A stretch of 64,000 bases of DNA from Candidatus Woesearchaeota archaeon (GTDB lineage Archaea > Nanobdellota > Nanobdellia > Woesearchaeales > UBA12501), in assembly GCA_030651375.1 (NCBI GenBank), contig JAUSFM010000016.1, positions 1 to 64,000 on the forward strand, written 5' to 3'. The notes beneath the pieces are model-generated. The model saw only the letters and a list, made by a program, of their open reading frames with translations, ran no database searches and was not told where the DNA came from. Below are positions 33,729 through 42,360 of this stretch, in pieces. Made by a program: the position numbers and the translations under genes. The first letter of the stretch is position 1. Each line of letters starts with the position of its first letter.

Positions 33729-35171
33729 ATGACACACTGGAAATGGGAATTTCAACGGTACATGGACATTGTCAAGATTCACGGCTTTGCGCCGAAATTC
33801 GCCGAGATGGCCGAGCGCTGTGCGTATGTGAGCAGGAAGGGCTGTATTGATTTTTACTGGGACGGCGATGTTGCGGACAAGGTTTCCCTAAATCTGATGA
33901 AACAAGCGCAGGATTCTTCTTCTTTTACCAGACAATGGACTGCCGATGCGGAAAAAAAATGTGCGACGTGGGAAAAATTCACTGAGTCTATTGCAAAAAA
34001 AGACCTGAAAAAACTGTCCAATCAAGAATTGTTCGATATTTTTGAAAAATTCGATCAGGTTCACCTTGCAGCCGGTTCATTTGCTGTCTTGATACGAATG
34101 ATCGTTCACCGTGTGGTTGGTGAATTTGAAAAAATCATACAACAAAAAGCTGGTACTGATGCGCCTAACCTTGTCGCCACCCTCACTTCCACACCCAAGG
34201 AAAGTTTCAACGGCGAGGAAGAAAAAGAATTCTTCAAGCTTGCTTTTGCAATTCTCAAAAAAGAAAGTCCTCCAAATCTTTCTGAAGTATCGCTGAAAAA
34301 AATAGAGAAACATCTGCAAAAATACTGCTGGATCCCTTGCGGCTATTTCGATGAGGCGCCGCACGATACTGGATATTATCTCCACCGCCTGCGGCGCATT
34401 GCGCGCGACCAGAAAGCCGCACATGCAGCGTTTGAGAAAATAGAGACCTTAGGAACAAAACTTAAACAGGAGCAAAAAAAGATTCTGAAAACGCTGCAGC
34501 TTGACGAAAAAAACATCCGGCTGATAAACTGTCTTCAGGAATGTGTTTATTACAAGGATTTTGTCCGCGGCGCGCTCAACAAGGGATATTACCTGCTCTA
34601 TCCCTACTTTGCTGAACTGGGTAGCCGGTGCGGCCTCTCAATGCTTGATGTCAAATTCCTGTTCAAGGATGAGCTGAAGGAAGCGCTGTTGAAAAACAAA
34701 AACTTCACTGATCTTATCAAGAAACGCAAGGACTTTTATGTGCTCACCAACGAGCACGGCGTGCTCCAAACCTTTTTCGGCGCAGAAGCGGAAAAGATGG
34801 CTGCTGAAATTGAGGGGCGCACGGAAAAAGAAGTCACTGAACTGAAAGGAATGTGCGCCAACAAGGGCTATGCAAAAGCACGCGCCCGCATTGTGCGTGA
34901 CCCGAAAGACATCCAGAACGAAACGCACGATTTCATTCTTGTCGCTTCGATGACCACGCCGGAATTTGTCGTGGCAATGCAAAAATGCCTTGCCATCGTG
35001 ACGGATGAAGGCGGAATTACCTGCCACGCAGCCATTGTCGCGCGGGAAATGAACAAGCCCTGCATCATTGGCACCAAGACAGCAACCAAAGTTTTCAAGC
35101 ACGGTGATATTATTGAAGTAGACGCTGACAAAGGCATTGTCCGCAAGCTCGTTGAAAAGCGAAAGGCATAA
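33729..35171 (+). CDS. PEP-synthase-like protein with phosphohistidine swivel domain
   Basis: In this 480-residue protein only the C-terminal domain is recognisable: about 385-478 is the PEP-utilising enzyme mobile domain, with TDEGGITCHAAIVARE carrying the phosphorylated His. Residues 1-380 are mostly helical and show neither the ATP-grasp motif nor the TIM-barrel of PpsA. It could relay phosphate or regulate a partner. The ATG at 33729 is favoured by GTGAGG 8 nt upstream; another ATG is at 33711. Confidence 0.75.
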   Translation: MTHWKWEFQRYMDIVKIHGFAPKFAEMAERCAYVSRKGCIDFYWDGDVADKVSLNLMKQAQDSSSFTRQWTADAEKKCATWEKFTESIAKKDLKKLSNQELFDIFEKFDQVHLAAGSFAVLIRMIVHRVVGEFEKIIQQKAGTDAPNLVATLTSTPKESFNGEEEKEFFKLAFAILKKESPPNLSEVSLKKIEKHLQKYCWIPCGYFDEAPHDTGYYLHRLRRIARDQKAAHAAFEKIETLGTKLKQEQKKILKTLQLDEKNIRLINCLQECVYYKDFVRGALNKGYYLLYPYFAELGSRCGLSMLDVKFLFKDELKEALLKNKNFTDLIKKRKDFYVLTNEHGVLQTFFGAEAEKMAAEIEGRTEKEVTELKGMCANKGYAKARARIVRDPKDIQNETHDFILVASMTTPEFVVAMQKCLAIVTDEGGITCHAAIVAREMNKPCIIGTKTATKVFKHGDIIEVDADKGIVRKLVEKRKA

Positions 35172-35196
35172 AAAGCAGAGGCATACGTGAACAATC

Positions 35197-36249
35197 ATGG
35201 ACCAATTCGAAAAAATCATCGCGCTCATCAAGCACTTCCGCAAGGAATGCCCGTGGGACAATAAACAGCCCATTCATACGTTTGTCAAGGGCGTGCACGA
35301 TGAGGCAGAAGAGTTGCTGCGCGCATCAGAGAACAATGATGCAGGCGCGCTGAGGGATGAAGTTGCTGATGTATTGTGGGATGCGCTGTTTGTGACGGCG
35401 ATTGCTGAAGAGAAAGGATTGTTTACGCTCAAGGATGTGCTCGAGCACCAGCACGAAAAAATGACCAGACGGCATCCACATGTCTTTGAAAAGAAAAAAC
35501 TCACGCCGGAAAACGTTGAAAAACTTTGGCAAGAGGTTAAGAAAGCCGAGCGGGAAGAAAAAATAAAGCACCAAAAAGTCGTGACGCCCATTGACCCAAC
35601 CGTTCCTCTGAAAACAAAAGCAGTCATCTTTGATTGGGACGGCGTGATTGTTGACAGCTTCGAATTTGTGAAAAAGACGTACAAACAGCTTGAAAAAGAA
35701 TTGAATATTATGCTCATCAAAGATTGGAAAAACCCCGGACTGTTTCTCGAGGTCGACTGGAAAAAATCCTACCTGAAAAATGGATACACCCAGAGCGATA
35801 TTGAAAAAGCAGAAGCATTGTTCAAAAAAGAACAAAAAGTTCATCCGCTGGAATTTTTTTCCCCGATGCGCGTGATGATTCCGACGCTGGCAAAACAGTT
35901 CAAGCTCGCGATTGTGTCAAATAATTACACTGACTGGATTAAGTCAAAACTAAAAGATGAAGGCCTCTTGCATCATTTTGATGAGGTTATCGGCGTTGAC
36001 AAAATGTCGGCGATGAAGCCCGACCCTGCGGCAATTATCATGTGCCTCAAACTGCTGGGCGTCAAGCCAAAAGATGCATTTTATATCGGTGACATGGATG
36101 GCGACATCATTGCGGGAAAGAGTGCCGGCGTGAAAACAATTGCGGTGACGTATGGCTACCATCCGCGGGAACGGCTGGAAAAAACAAAGCCACAATATAT
36201 GGTTGACTCGCCAGAAAAACTCCTTGAAGCGATTCATCAGCTGCATTAG
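35197..36249 (+). CDS. MazG-like pyrophosphohydrolase fused to HAD hydrolase
   Basis: This 350-residue fusion has residues 1-125 as a MazG domain (CPWD near 18-21, HDEAEELL with the acidic EE pair, DEVADVLWD at 54-62), which usually hydrolyses NTPs to NMP and PPi. Residues 140-350 are a HAD domain with nucleophile Asp146 in DWDGVIVD, motif II VSNNY and motif IV IGDMDGD. The combination suggests stepwise clean-up of nucleotides or phosphates, e.g. NTP to NMP to nucleoside. The fusion is unambiguous; the substrate is inference. Confidence 0.85.
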   Translation: MDQFEKIIALIKHFRKECPWDNKQPIHTFVKGVHDEAEELLRASENNDAGALRDEVADVLWDALFVTAIAEEKGLFTLKDVLEHQHEKMTRRHPHVFEKKKLTPENVEKLWQEVKKAEREEKIKHQKVVTPIDPTVPLKTKAVIFDWDGVIVDSFEFVKKTYKQLEKELNIMLIKDWKNPGLFLEVDWKKSYLKNGYTQSDIEKAEALFKKEQKVHPLEFFSPMRVMIPTLAKQFKLAIVSNNYTDWIKSKLKDEGLLHHFDEVIGVDKMSAMKPDPAAIIMCLKLLGVKPKDAFYIGDMDGDIIAGKSAGVKTIAVTYGYHPRERLEKTKPQYMVDSPEKLLEAIHQLH

Positions 36250-36256
36250 GTGAACC

Positions 36257-37369
36257 ATGGCAAAAGATTACTACAAAATCCTTGGTGTTGGCAAAAACGC
36301 AACCAAAGAGGAAATTAAAAAGGCCTACAAGCAGCTCGCCAAGAAATACCATCCTGATATGAATAAGGCGGCTGATGCAGAATCAAAGTTCAAGGAAATC
36401 AACGAGGCAGCTGCAGCGCTTGGTGACGATGAAAAACGCCAGCAGTATGACCAGTACGGCACTGCAGACTTTTCTGGGATGGGTGCTGGGCCTGATGTGT
36501 CTGATTTCATGCGCGGCGCGGATTTTTCATTTGATTTCGGCGATATTTTTGAACGGTTCTTTGGTGGAGGAGGGGGTGGAAGTAGGCAGCGGCGAAGCAA
36601 AGGCTCTGATTTGTTATATCAAATGGAAATCACGCTTGAAGAGGTTGTGTTTGGCGTTGAAAAAGAAATTCTCGTGCCCCGCAAGGAACTCTGCGACAGC
36701 TGCAAGGGTTCAGGCGCACGATCTGCACGTGACATCGAAACGTGTACCGTCTGCCATGGAAGGGGTGTTGCAACGCAGATGCGGCGCACGCCCATCGGAA
36801 TTTTCCAGACGTCAGGGCCGTGCCGCGAATGTGGAGGTGATGGAAAGATAATCAAGGCATCCTGCGAAGCGTGCGACGGCGAAGGGCTGGTGAAAAAAAC
36901 ACGAAAAATAAAAGTTGCTATTCCAAAAGGAATTGCTGAAGGCATGCGCCTGCGTGTTTCCGGCGAAGGTGAATCCGGCCCAACCGGGCAGCATGGTGAC
37001 TTGTATGTGGGCATCCGTGTGGCGGCGCATGAGTTCTTCGAGCGCCAAGAAGATGATGTCTATGTCGAAATTCCCATTGGCTTTGTGCAGGCGGTATTCG
37101 GCGGCGAGGCAGAAGTGCCTACATTGTATGGCAGAGTAAATATGAAAATTCCTGCGGGGACGCAGACGCACACGCTGTTTAACCTGAAAGGCAAAGGCAT
37201 GCCGATACTGCGCACCGACGATACTGGTGACCAGAAAGTGAGGGTGATTGTGCAGACACCCCAGAAGCTGACAAAAAAACAAAAAGATTTGCTACAGAAA
37301 TTTGCTGCTGATGGCGGCGACGCGGTTGAAGAAAAAAGTTTCTTTTCACGACTAAAAGAAAAGTTCTAA
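36257..37369 (+). CDS. dnaJ: Chaperone DnaJ (Hsp40)
   Basis: This 370-residue type I DnaJ has a J domain at 3-70 with HPD at 32-34, a Gly/Phe-rich linker (residues 80-115), and four zinc motifs [24 protein letters not shown] and CEACDGEG between about 143 and 215. C-terminal substrate domains follow. It activates DnaK ATPase. An AGGTGA ribosome site lies 5 nt before the ATG; the MazG-HAD stop is 7 nt upstream. Confidence 0.96.
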   Translation: MAKDYYKILGVGKNATKEEIKKAYKQLAKKYHPDMNKAADAESKFKEINEAAAALGDDEKRQQYDQYGTADFSGMGAGPDVSDFMRGADFSFDFGDIFERFFGGGGGGSRQRRSKGSDLLYQMEITLEEVVFGVEKEILVPRKELCDSCKGSGARSARDIETCTVCHGRGVATQMRRTPIGIFQTSGPCRECGGDGKIIKASCEACDGEGLVKKTRKIKVAIPKGIAEGMRLRVSGEGESGPTGQHGDLYVGIRVAAHEFFERQEDDVYVEIPIGFVQAVFGGEAEVPTLYGRVNMKIPAGTQTHTLFNLKGKGMPILRTDDTGDQKVRVIVQTPQKLTKKQKDLLQKFAADGGDAVEEKSFFSRLKEKF

Positions 37370-37376
37370 TCAATAA

Positions 37377-37622
37377 TTAACCGACCAATAACACACAGAC
37401 GCTATCCGGCTGTTTTGCTGCAACGCATTTGCAAAAAGGAATGTTAACACTGTCATCAGTCGGATTCCCTGCAACACACATGGATTTAAGGTCCGTCATT
37501 TTATCTCGGTACTGCTGTGTTTGGTGGAGTGTTTTGTTGAACTCAAACGCCATGACTAGCCCAATAACAGAAAAGGCTACGACCAGTATCAGCAAAATGC
37601 GCATGAAGGTTTCGGTTTTCAT
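37377..37622 (-). CDS. Small membrane-anchored Cys-containing protein
   Basis: This 81-residue protein has a transmembrane segment at about 8-27 and then a short outside part with four Cys (SMC, FCKC, SVC), likely disulfide-bonded. Leader AAAAAAGAGGAACTATG is identical to that of the membrane protein at 19864. It converges with dnaJ, 7 bp between stops. Confidence 0.6.
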   Translation of the reverse strand: MKTETFMRILLILVVAFSVIGLVMAFEFNKTLHQTQQYRDKMTDLKSMCVAGNPTDDSVNIPFCKCVAAKQPDSVCVLLVG

Positions 37623-37711
37623 AGTTCCTCTTTTTTAAAGTACAGAGACGTGTTTGTTTTTAAAGTTTTGCTTACAACAATCTTTTTAAACCTGCGGCGC
37701 GCAGCGATGCT

Positions 37712-38923
37712 ATGGTTGAAAAGGTTTTCCTTACGGGCCATCAGGAGTTTGATCTTTCTCGAAGACTGGTACGGACGATTTATGACGACGGCTTCTTTCC
37801 GAATGTGGTTATCGGCATTTGGAAAGGTGGAACCCCCGCAGGAATCACGTTGCATGATAGTTTTAAGGCGCTTGCACACATTCACGGATTTGATGCGCCG
37901 CGGTATCATGGCGCAGTAAAGGCAGAAGCAGATGGCACGGTTCAAATCAAAAATATGCGGTCAGTGCTTGAAGAAATTCATGATAATGACCGCGTACTTA
38001 TCGTTGGTAATGTCTCAAAAGGAGGCAGCACTATTGATGCGATTGTGAATGGCTTACGCAGTGATGGAAGAACCGGCCTGCACATCCAAAGCGCAGTGCA
38101 GGTTTTTCGCCGTGACCATCAGGGAAAACAGCCGGATTATGTTGCTATGGAAACTGATGTGCCAGTCGTATTTCCATACCAGATGGAGCACCTCACTGAC
38201 GACGAAATCGAACAGCACCGGCCTGAAGTTGCCGGCTTCCTCTTACGCGATAGCGGTATGCTGGTGCCGTCGGCACCGCCCGGCCTTGTTGAAGGGAACA
38301 TGTTGTTTGTCCTTGACGACCATATTTATCCGATGGCACGGGAACTTGCGCTGAAAGCGTATCTTGATGGAGTACGGCCATCATACCTCGTGGGAGTATG
38401 GCGAGGCGGAACACCTGTGGGCATTGCAATGTATGATGTCTTTTGTGCGCTGGCACAGCGAAAAGGTTTTGCCATGCCAAACTACCATAATGTGGTTAAA
38501 ACTGAATCGTATGAAGGGGTGGGTAGGGCAGGCAGCGTAAGCGTCGCGAACATGGGAGCAATACTTGAGGATCTCACGGTGCATGATCAGGTGTTGATTT
38601 GTGAAGATGTGTTTGAGCGCGGCTTAACCAGTGTTGCGCTGACAACTCCCTTCCACGAGGCAGGAATTGGCCATTCTTTTTATGTTCTCTTTGATAAGCC
38701 AAAAAATAGAGCGGCAAAAACAAAGCCTGATGGCGCGCTCTACACGACTGATTTGTGGGTGGTTATGCCGCATGAGACTGAAGAATGGCTGCCGAAAACA
38801 CCGGAGCGCTTGCAGAATAGTCCAGAACATCAACGCAACCTGATAAGATATCGTGGCGAACTTGCCCCCCTATTTATTCCGCAAGTAATTTCCTCACCCG
38901 TTCCTGCCCACCGATCTTCTTGA
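37712..38923 (+). CDS. Tandemly duplicated phosphoribosyltransferase-like protein
   Basis: This 403-residue protein consists of two PRTase domains (1-165 and about 195-370). Both contain a repeat of GIWKGGTPAGI / GVWRGGTPVGI (33-45, 227-239). The PRPP loop is VLIVGNVSKGGST in copy 1 (95-107) and VLICEDVFERGLT in copy 2 (294-306). Copy 2 keeps acidic residues (ED) expected to bind PRPP-Mg; copy 1 has GN, so it may be inactive or regulatory. It resembles hypoxanthine/xanthine PRTases (Gpt/HprT-like). Its last 50 bp overlap the NMN-adenylyltransferase gene tail-to-tail. Confidence 0.8.
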   Translation: MVEKVFLTGHQEFDLSRRLVRTIYDDGFFPNVVIGIWKGGTPAGITLHDSFKALAHIHGFDAPRYHGAVKAEADGTVQIKNMRSVLEEIHDNDRVLIVGNVSKGGSTIDAIVNGLRSDGRTGLHIQSAVQVFRRDHQGKQPDYVAMETDVPVVFPYQMEHLTDDEIEQHRPEVAGFLLRDSGMLVPSAPPGLVEGNMLFVLDDHIYPMARELALKAYLDGVRPSYLVGVWRGGTPVGIAMYDVFCALAQRKGFAMPNYHNVVKTESYEGVGRAGSVSVANMGAILEDLTVHDQVLICEDVFERGLTSVALTTPFHEAGIGHSFYVLFDKPKNRAAKTKPDGALYTTDLWVVMPHETEEWLPKTPERLQNSPEHQRNLIRYRGELAPLFIPQVISSPVPAHRSS

Positions 38924-39470
38924 GATAGTTCGCAACTGCAGGTGGCACAAGATGTTCCCATGGCTCTTTTTTTGCCATGCGATTTCGGATTTCCGTACCC
39001 ATGATGCTGTCAATCCGATGATGCGTTTTGATTTTGCAGCCGGCTGCACTGAAAAGTTCTTCGAGATGCTTGTTTTCAGCAACATAAACAATATCAAAAT
39101 GCGGAACAAAAGTTTTGATGTGCTCAACATATTTACTGTGCCATATGATATCCGGCACGGGAGTGATATCGACATTTTTAATGCCGGCTTCCGTGAGTGC
39201 AGCGCGAATCATTTCTCGGCGCTCGTCAGCAGAAAACGGATTCTCTTTGGTGCCGATGTGCTGGGCGCTGCCGACGACAATATGGAGTGTTTTCACTTCT
39301 TTGAGCATTTCCTTGATGAGTGCAAGGTGTCCGTTGTGGAACGGCTGGAACCGTCCGATGTAGAGTCCTTCCATGGTGGCATCGTAGATAATCTGGCACT
39401 GGCTGCAGAGGAACACAGTATGGCTGTACTGCGGAAATGGCCCGCCGGCTAATTCTCTGGTACACAGCAC
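38874..39470 (-). CDS. Nicotinamide-nucleotide adenylyltransferase-like protein with zinc-ribbon extension
   Basis: The core nucleotidyltransferase starts at Met (39374): GRFQPFHNGH is the HxGH-type signature, followed by HIVVGSAQ, FSADERREMI and the C-terminal IMGTEIRNR motif; these fit archaeal NadM, which makes NAD from NMN and ATP. Upstream, the frame is coding-like and encodes CVLC...CSQC, a probable zinc ribbon. The start is unclear: GTG at 39470, or a non-AUG codon nearer a GGTGAT ribosome site at 39492-39497. The core alone would begin at 39374. Confidence 0.82.
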   Translation of the reverse strand: MLCTRELAGGPFPQYSHTVFLCSQCQIIYDATMEGLYIGRFQPFHNGHLALIKEMLKEVKTLHIVVGSAQHIGTKENPFSADERREMIRAALTEAGIKNVDITPVPDIIWHSKYVEHIKTFVPHFDIVYVAENKHLEELFSAAGCKIKTHHRIDSIMGTEIRNRMAKKEPWEHLVPPAVANYLKKIGGQERVRKLLAE

Positions 39471-39566
39471 ACAAGCAATAGGAGTGATAATATCACCTTT
39501 GGAGTGAAGCGTCGTGAAGAACTATTTATGCGTTTCTATTTATGTGCCGGTATACGGCCTCTACGC

Positions 39567-40553
39567 CTAATTCCCCTTCGGATTCTGCTTGTCGTCTTGG
39601 TATTGTGCAGTAACGCTGCACCATTTTTTGGTATTGACCCAGAAGCCGTCAACACAGTCCCATTTCGTGCCAGCAACGCATTGAGCTGTATCAACTTTCT
39701 TGTCGCACGTTGTCCGGCGCTTGTTGCATCGTTCACCATCGACATCACAGCCGTTCTCGCAGTGATCAAGCTTGGTGTAGAAATATTCGTCCTTGAATCC
39801 CATGCATTGGTAGAGGTCATCTTTCACGCAGAGGTTCGCATATCCGTAGAAGCAGCGGCAGTGGCCCAGCGTGTAATTTTCGGCAAACTGTTCGCCCCAG
39901 CGCGGCTCGTATTTTTTCGGCGGCCTGCCGAGCAAGCGGTTGACGCTCTCAACAACGCCTGTGGTTTCTGCAGTGCGCTCGTCAAGTTTTTCCTTGTTGT
40001 CAACTGGGTTGCGTATCTTGAGCGGTGTGGTTTGGCAGCCGTATTGGCAGGTCAGCGTAAAGGCCCAGTGGCCGTTGACGCAGCGGTACACGTCATCGCC
40101 GATGCACTTGTTCGCGCTTCCTTTGATTCGGGGGGAAACCCTGCCGCCGCCTTCGAACTCTTTCCACTCAACACATTCCTTGCAGCCGGTTTCGTCGCAG
40201 CCGTATTTACATTTTTGCACTTTGGTTGGCTGGCCGTTTTTGCACTCGTAAAAAATGCCCTTGAAGCACATATTGCTGGTGCAGCTGATTTTCAGGAAGG
40301 GAACAAAGTCAGAGGCATTAAGCGCTCCAAGGTCTTGTGCGTCGAGCGGATAGCCGAGCACAAGGGTTGGCTTGATGTTTTGGGAGCGGAACTTTGCAAC
40401 AATCTCACCTTGGGTTGTGTTTTCCGTGCTGTTTTCAAGCCCGAGAATCAGCGTGCCGGTGAGGGACGATGAGGAGAAGGCAACAACGGCAACAAAGAGC
40501 AGAGCAACGAGGAAGATGCCGGCTAGGTGTTCTCTGATGGACCTCTTTTTCAT
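39567..40553 (-). CDS. Secreted Cys-rich repeat protein
   Basis: This 328-residue protein has a signal peptide (about 10-30), then a region starting SLTGTLILGLEN. From about 90 on it has four Cys-rich repeats of the form C-x4-5-[YW]-x-C ... C-x2-GC (CFKGIFYEC..CKYGC; CIGDDVYRC..CQYGC; CVKDDLYQC..CENGC; CVAGTKWDC..C). Four N-x-S/T sites lie in the first half. Likely a disulfide-rich cell-surface protein; no enzymatic motif. The sequence on the opposite strand in another frame is also open but is not coding. Confidence 0.75.
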   Translation of the reverse strand: MKKRSIREHLAGIFLVALLFVAVVAFSSSSLTGTLILGLENSTENTTQGEIVAKFRSQNIKPTLVLGYPLDAQDLGALNASDFVPFLKISCTSNMCFKGIFYECKNGQPTKVQKCKYGCDETGCKECVEWKEFEGGGRVSPRIKGSANKCIGDDVYRCVNGHWAFTLTCQYGCQTTPLKIRNPVDNKEKLDERTAETTGVVESVNRLLGRPPKKYEPRWGEQFAENYTLGHCRCFYGYANLCVKDDLYQCMGFKDEYFYTKLDHCENGCDVDGERCNKRRTTCDKKVDTAQCVAGTKWDCVDGFWVNTKKWCSVTAQYQDDKQNPKGN

Positions 40554-40599
40554 ACAGTTACCATCGCGGGTTGATTATATATAGTTTTCTACCGGGTGC

Positions 40600-40743
40600 C
40601 TACAGATTTTCAATTTCGCGCTGCACGTTAAAGAAATCCTGTTCTTTGACCACCGTTGCCTGCGCGCAGTACGGGCACGCTTTTGGCTCGCGAGTCATGA
40701 AGAATTGATAATTGCATCGTCCGCAGCGGAACTTTTCTTTCAT
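40600..40743 (-). CDS. Zinc-ribbon protein, 47 residues
   Basis: The ORF from the ATG at 40743 encodes MKEKFRCGRCNYQF and then ACPYC, giving two CxxC pairs at 8-11 and 25-28, the form of a rubredoxin-like zinc ribbon. It ends FFNVQREIENL. GGTGATGG precedes the ATG at a good distance; an ATG at 40749 is too close to it. Small zinc ribbons of this type are common in archaea; role unknown. Confidence 0.6.
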   Translation of the reverse strand: MKEKFRCGRCNYQFFMTREPKACPYCAQATVVKEQDFFNVQREIENL

Positions 40744-40789
40744 ATCCATCACCTTTTTTGATATGCTGGCTTTAATATGCGTTTTTAAT

Positions 40790-40899
40790 TTAAAAATTTT
40801 GTTGTAAAAACAGGAAAAATAAAAAAATACATAAAAAATAAAAAAAAGACATAAAAAAGAGGTAAAAAAGAGATTAAAAAAAAGATAAAAAAATAAAGC
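40790..40899 (-). terminator. T-rich region after rpl15e
   Basis: The minus strand downstream of the L15e stop is nearly pure A/T with many T-tracts of 5 to 8. It probably ends the L15e transcript. It contains no gene. Confidence 0.5.
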
Positions 40900-41475
40900 T
40901 TATTTGCTCGTTCGGTTGTGTGCACGCAGGCTTGGCCGCAGTTTTTCCGCGCCCTTGCCTTTGTTGGTCAGCAGTCCACGGCTTCGCTTGCCTGAAGTAG
41001 TTAAGCCACGCCAGACGCGTCCGCGCTGTTTGACCAGATTGCGCAATTTCAAGTCAGCAAGAATATTGGGATGCGACCGGTCAACAAGGATAACTTCAGT
41101 CCAGTTATATTTTCCATCTTTTGCAAGTGGATACGAACTAAGCACTTCGCAGTTTGCGTAGTGGCGGTGCGCGCGCTGTTCTGCAATCCATTGGAAGGTC
41201 TTGGCAACAATCATGTGCCGGCGCGCGTGTTTCGAACGCCTGCCGCCCACCATGAATGGACGAAAACGCACGCGCTTTTGGAGGCGCACGCGGACAACAA
41301 TAAATCCTTGTTTTGCCTTGTAGCCGAGGCTGCGCGCACGGTCAATGCGTGTCGGATGCTCAAGGCGAAGCGTAGAAGGTTCTTGACGCCACGCAATCAG
41401 GCGCTGGCGCATAAGTGCAGGCATATTTTTTTTGGGCTGTTCCCATGCCTTTCGCATATATTTTAAGTATCCCAT
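40900..41475 (-). CDS. rpl15e: Large-subunit ribosomal protein L15e
   Basis: This 191-residue L15e homolog contains the conserved blocks RLEHPTRIDRARSLGYKAKQGFIVVRVR, RRSKHARRHMIVAKTFQWIAEQRAHRHYANCEVL and DRSHPNI. It binds 23S rRNA in the 50S subunit. Highly basic. It is a single-gene unit with a TATA-like TTTATAAGG about 90 nt upstream. Confidence 0.97.
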   Translation of the reverse strand: MGYLKYMRKAWEQPKKNMPALMRQRLIAWRQEPSTLRLEHPTRIDRARSLGYKAKQGFIVVRVRLQKRVRFRPFMVGGRRSKHARRHMIVAKTFQWIAEQRAHRHYANCEVLSSYPLAKDGKYNWTEVILVDRSHPNILADLKLRNLVKQRGRVWRGLTTSGKRSRGLLTNKGKGAEKLRPSLRAHNRTSK

Positions 41476-41567
41476 AGTGTGGCCTCCGTTATTGTACTGT
41501 GTCTATTTCGCGGATTCAGGGAAGCCATTCCCCACATCTCCGATGATTGATGGACGAGAGAGGGGGT

Positions 41568-42314
41568 TTATAAGGTTTTTGCTTTTATGACGAGCATAAG
41601 AATGCCGACGAGAATCGGCTGGTGTACGAGGTAAATCCACAGCGCTTTTCTGCCAATCCAGACGAAGGCAGCCGGTAGTCGGTGGTTGGCAGTCGGGACA
41701 GAGAGCCAGTGATATTTTCTTTCTCCTTTTGGATACAGCCATTTTCCCAGAAAAATTCCAAGCAACACAATGCCAAACCATGGCACAACGGGAAAATAAT
41801 CAACCGTGGAAAAGCCGGGGTACGTGATGCCGAGCCAGAGGAAAAAAGGGTGGGAAACAGATATTGATTTTATGAGCGAGCTTGCAAATAAAAAACCAAC
41901 ACCAACAAAGCCGGCAAAGAAAGGGGAAATAAACAAAAATGGCAAGGATAACAAGGTGGAAACAGCAATCAAATGCAAGATGCCGAAACGAACGTATGCT
42001 TCTGGCACCGCAAGCCATGTGCCGAGCGTCACGAGCAATGCAACGACCATCACATATCCGGCGCGCTTCAGAAATTTTTTGAAGATAAACAAAAAGGGTT
42101 TCTCACGAACGTGGCTGAAACTAATCGTCAGCGAAATGCCGACGAGCAGTAAAAAAGATGACGCAATCATGCGCTGAAAAACGAGCCAGCCGCCCGCATA
42201 CATCGAATGTTGGCTGATGCCCAAAAAATCAAGGTCGAAAAAGAAGTGATAGATGATCATGCTTACGACAGCAGCGCCGCGCAAGACATCGAGTTCGGGA
42301 TAACGAGAGGACAT
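41568..42314 (-). CDS. DUF1624 (acetyltransferase-like) membrane protein
   Basis: This 248-residue protein begins SSRYPELDVLRGAAVVSMIIYHFFFDL, the DUF1624/heparan-alpha-glucosaminide-acetyltransferase-like start, with the conserved D-x-LRG and a His in helix 1. About eight hydrophobic helices follow. Known relatives move acyl groups across membranes; the role here is unknown, perhaps modification of surface sugars. The ATG at 42314 is taken over a GTG 6 nt earlier. Confidence 0.78.
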   Translation of the reverse strand: MSSRYPELDVLRGAAVVSMIIYHFFFDLDFLGISQHSMYAGGWLVFQRMIASSFLLLVGISLTISFSHVREKPFLFIFKKFLKRAGYVMVVALLVTLGTWLAVPEAYVRFGILHLIAVSTLLSLPFLFISPFFAGFVGVGFLFASSLIKSISVSHPFFLWLGITYPGFSTVDYFPVVPWFGIVLLGIFLGKWLYPKGERKYHWLSVPTANHRLPAAFVWIGRKALWIYLVHQPILVGILMLVIKAKTL

Positions 42315-42360
42315 GCGCACTGAAATAAAAGAAGTGTTTATATTATTTTCTGTATCTATT

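Noticed and set aside
39504-40472. Long open frame on the plus strand opposite the Cys-rich protein
   Set aside because: It lies entirely antisense to a gene with signal peptide and Cys repeats. Its composition (Ala/Val-rich without motifs) is that of a mirror of the real frame.
40790-40899. Repeat array or CRISPR-like A-rich repeats
   Set aside because: Only irregular AAAAAGA runs, without spacers or constant repeat length; it is a T-rich terminator on the minus strand.
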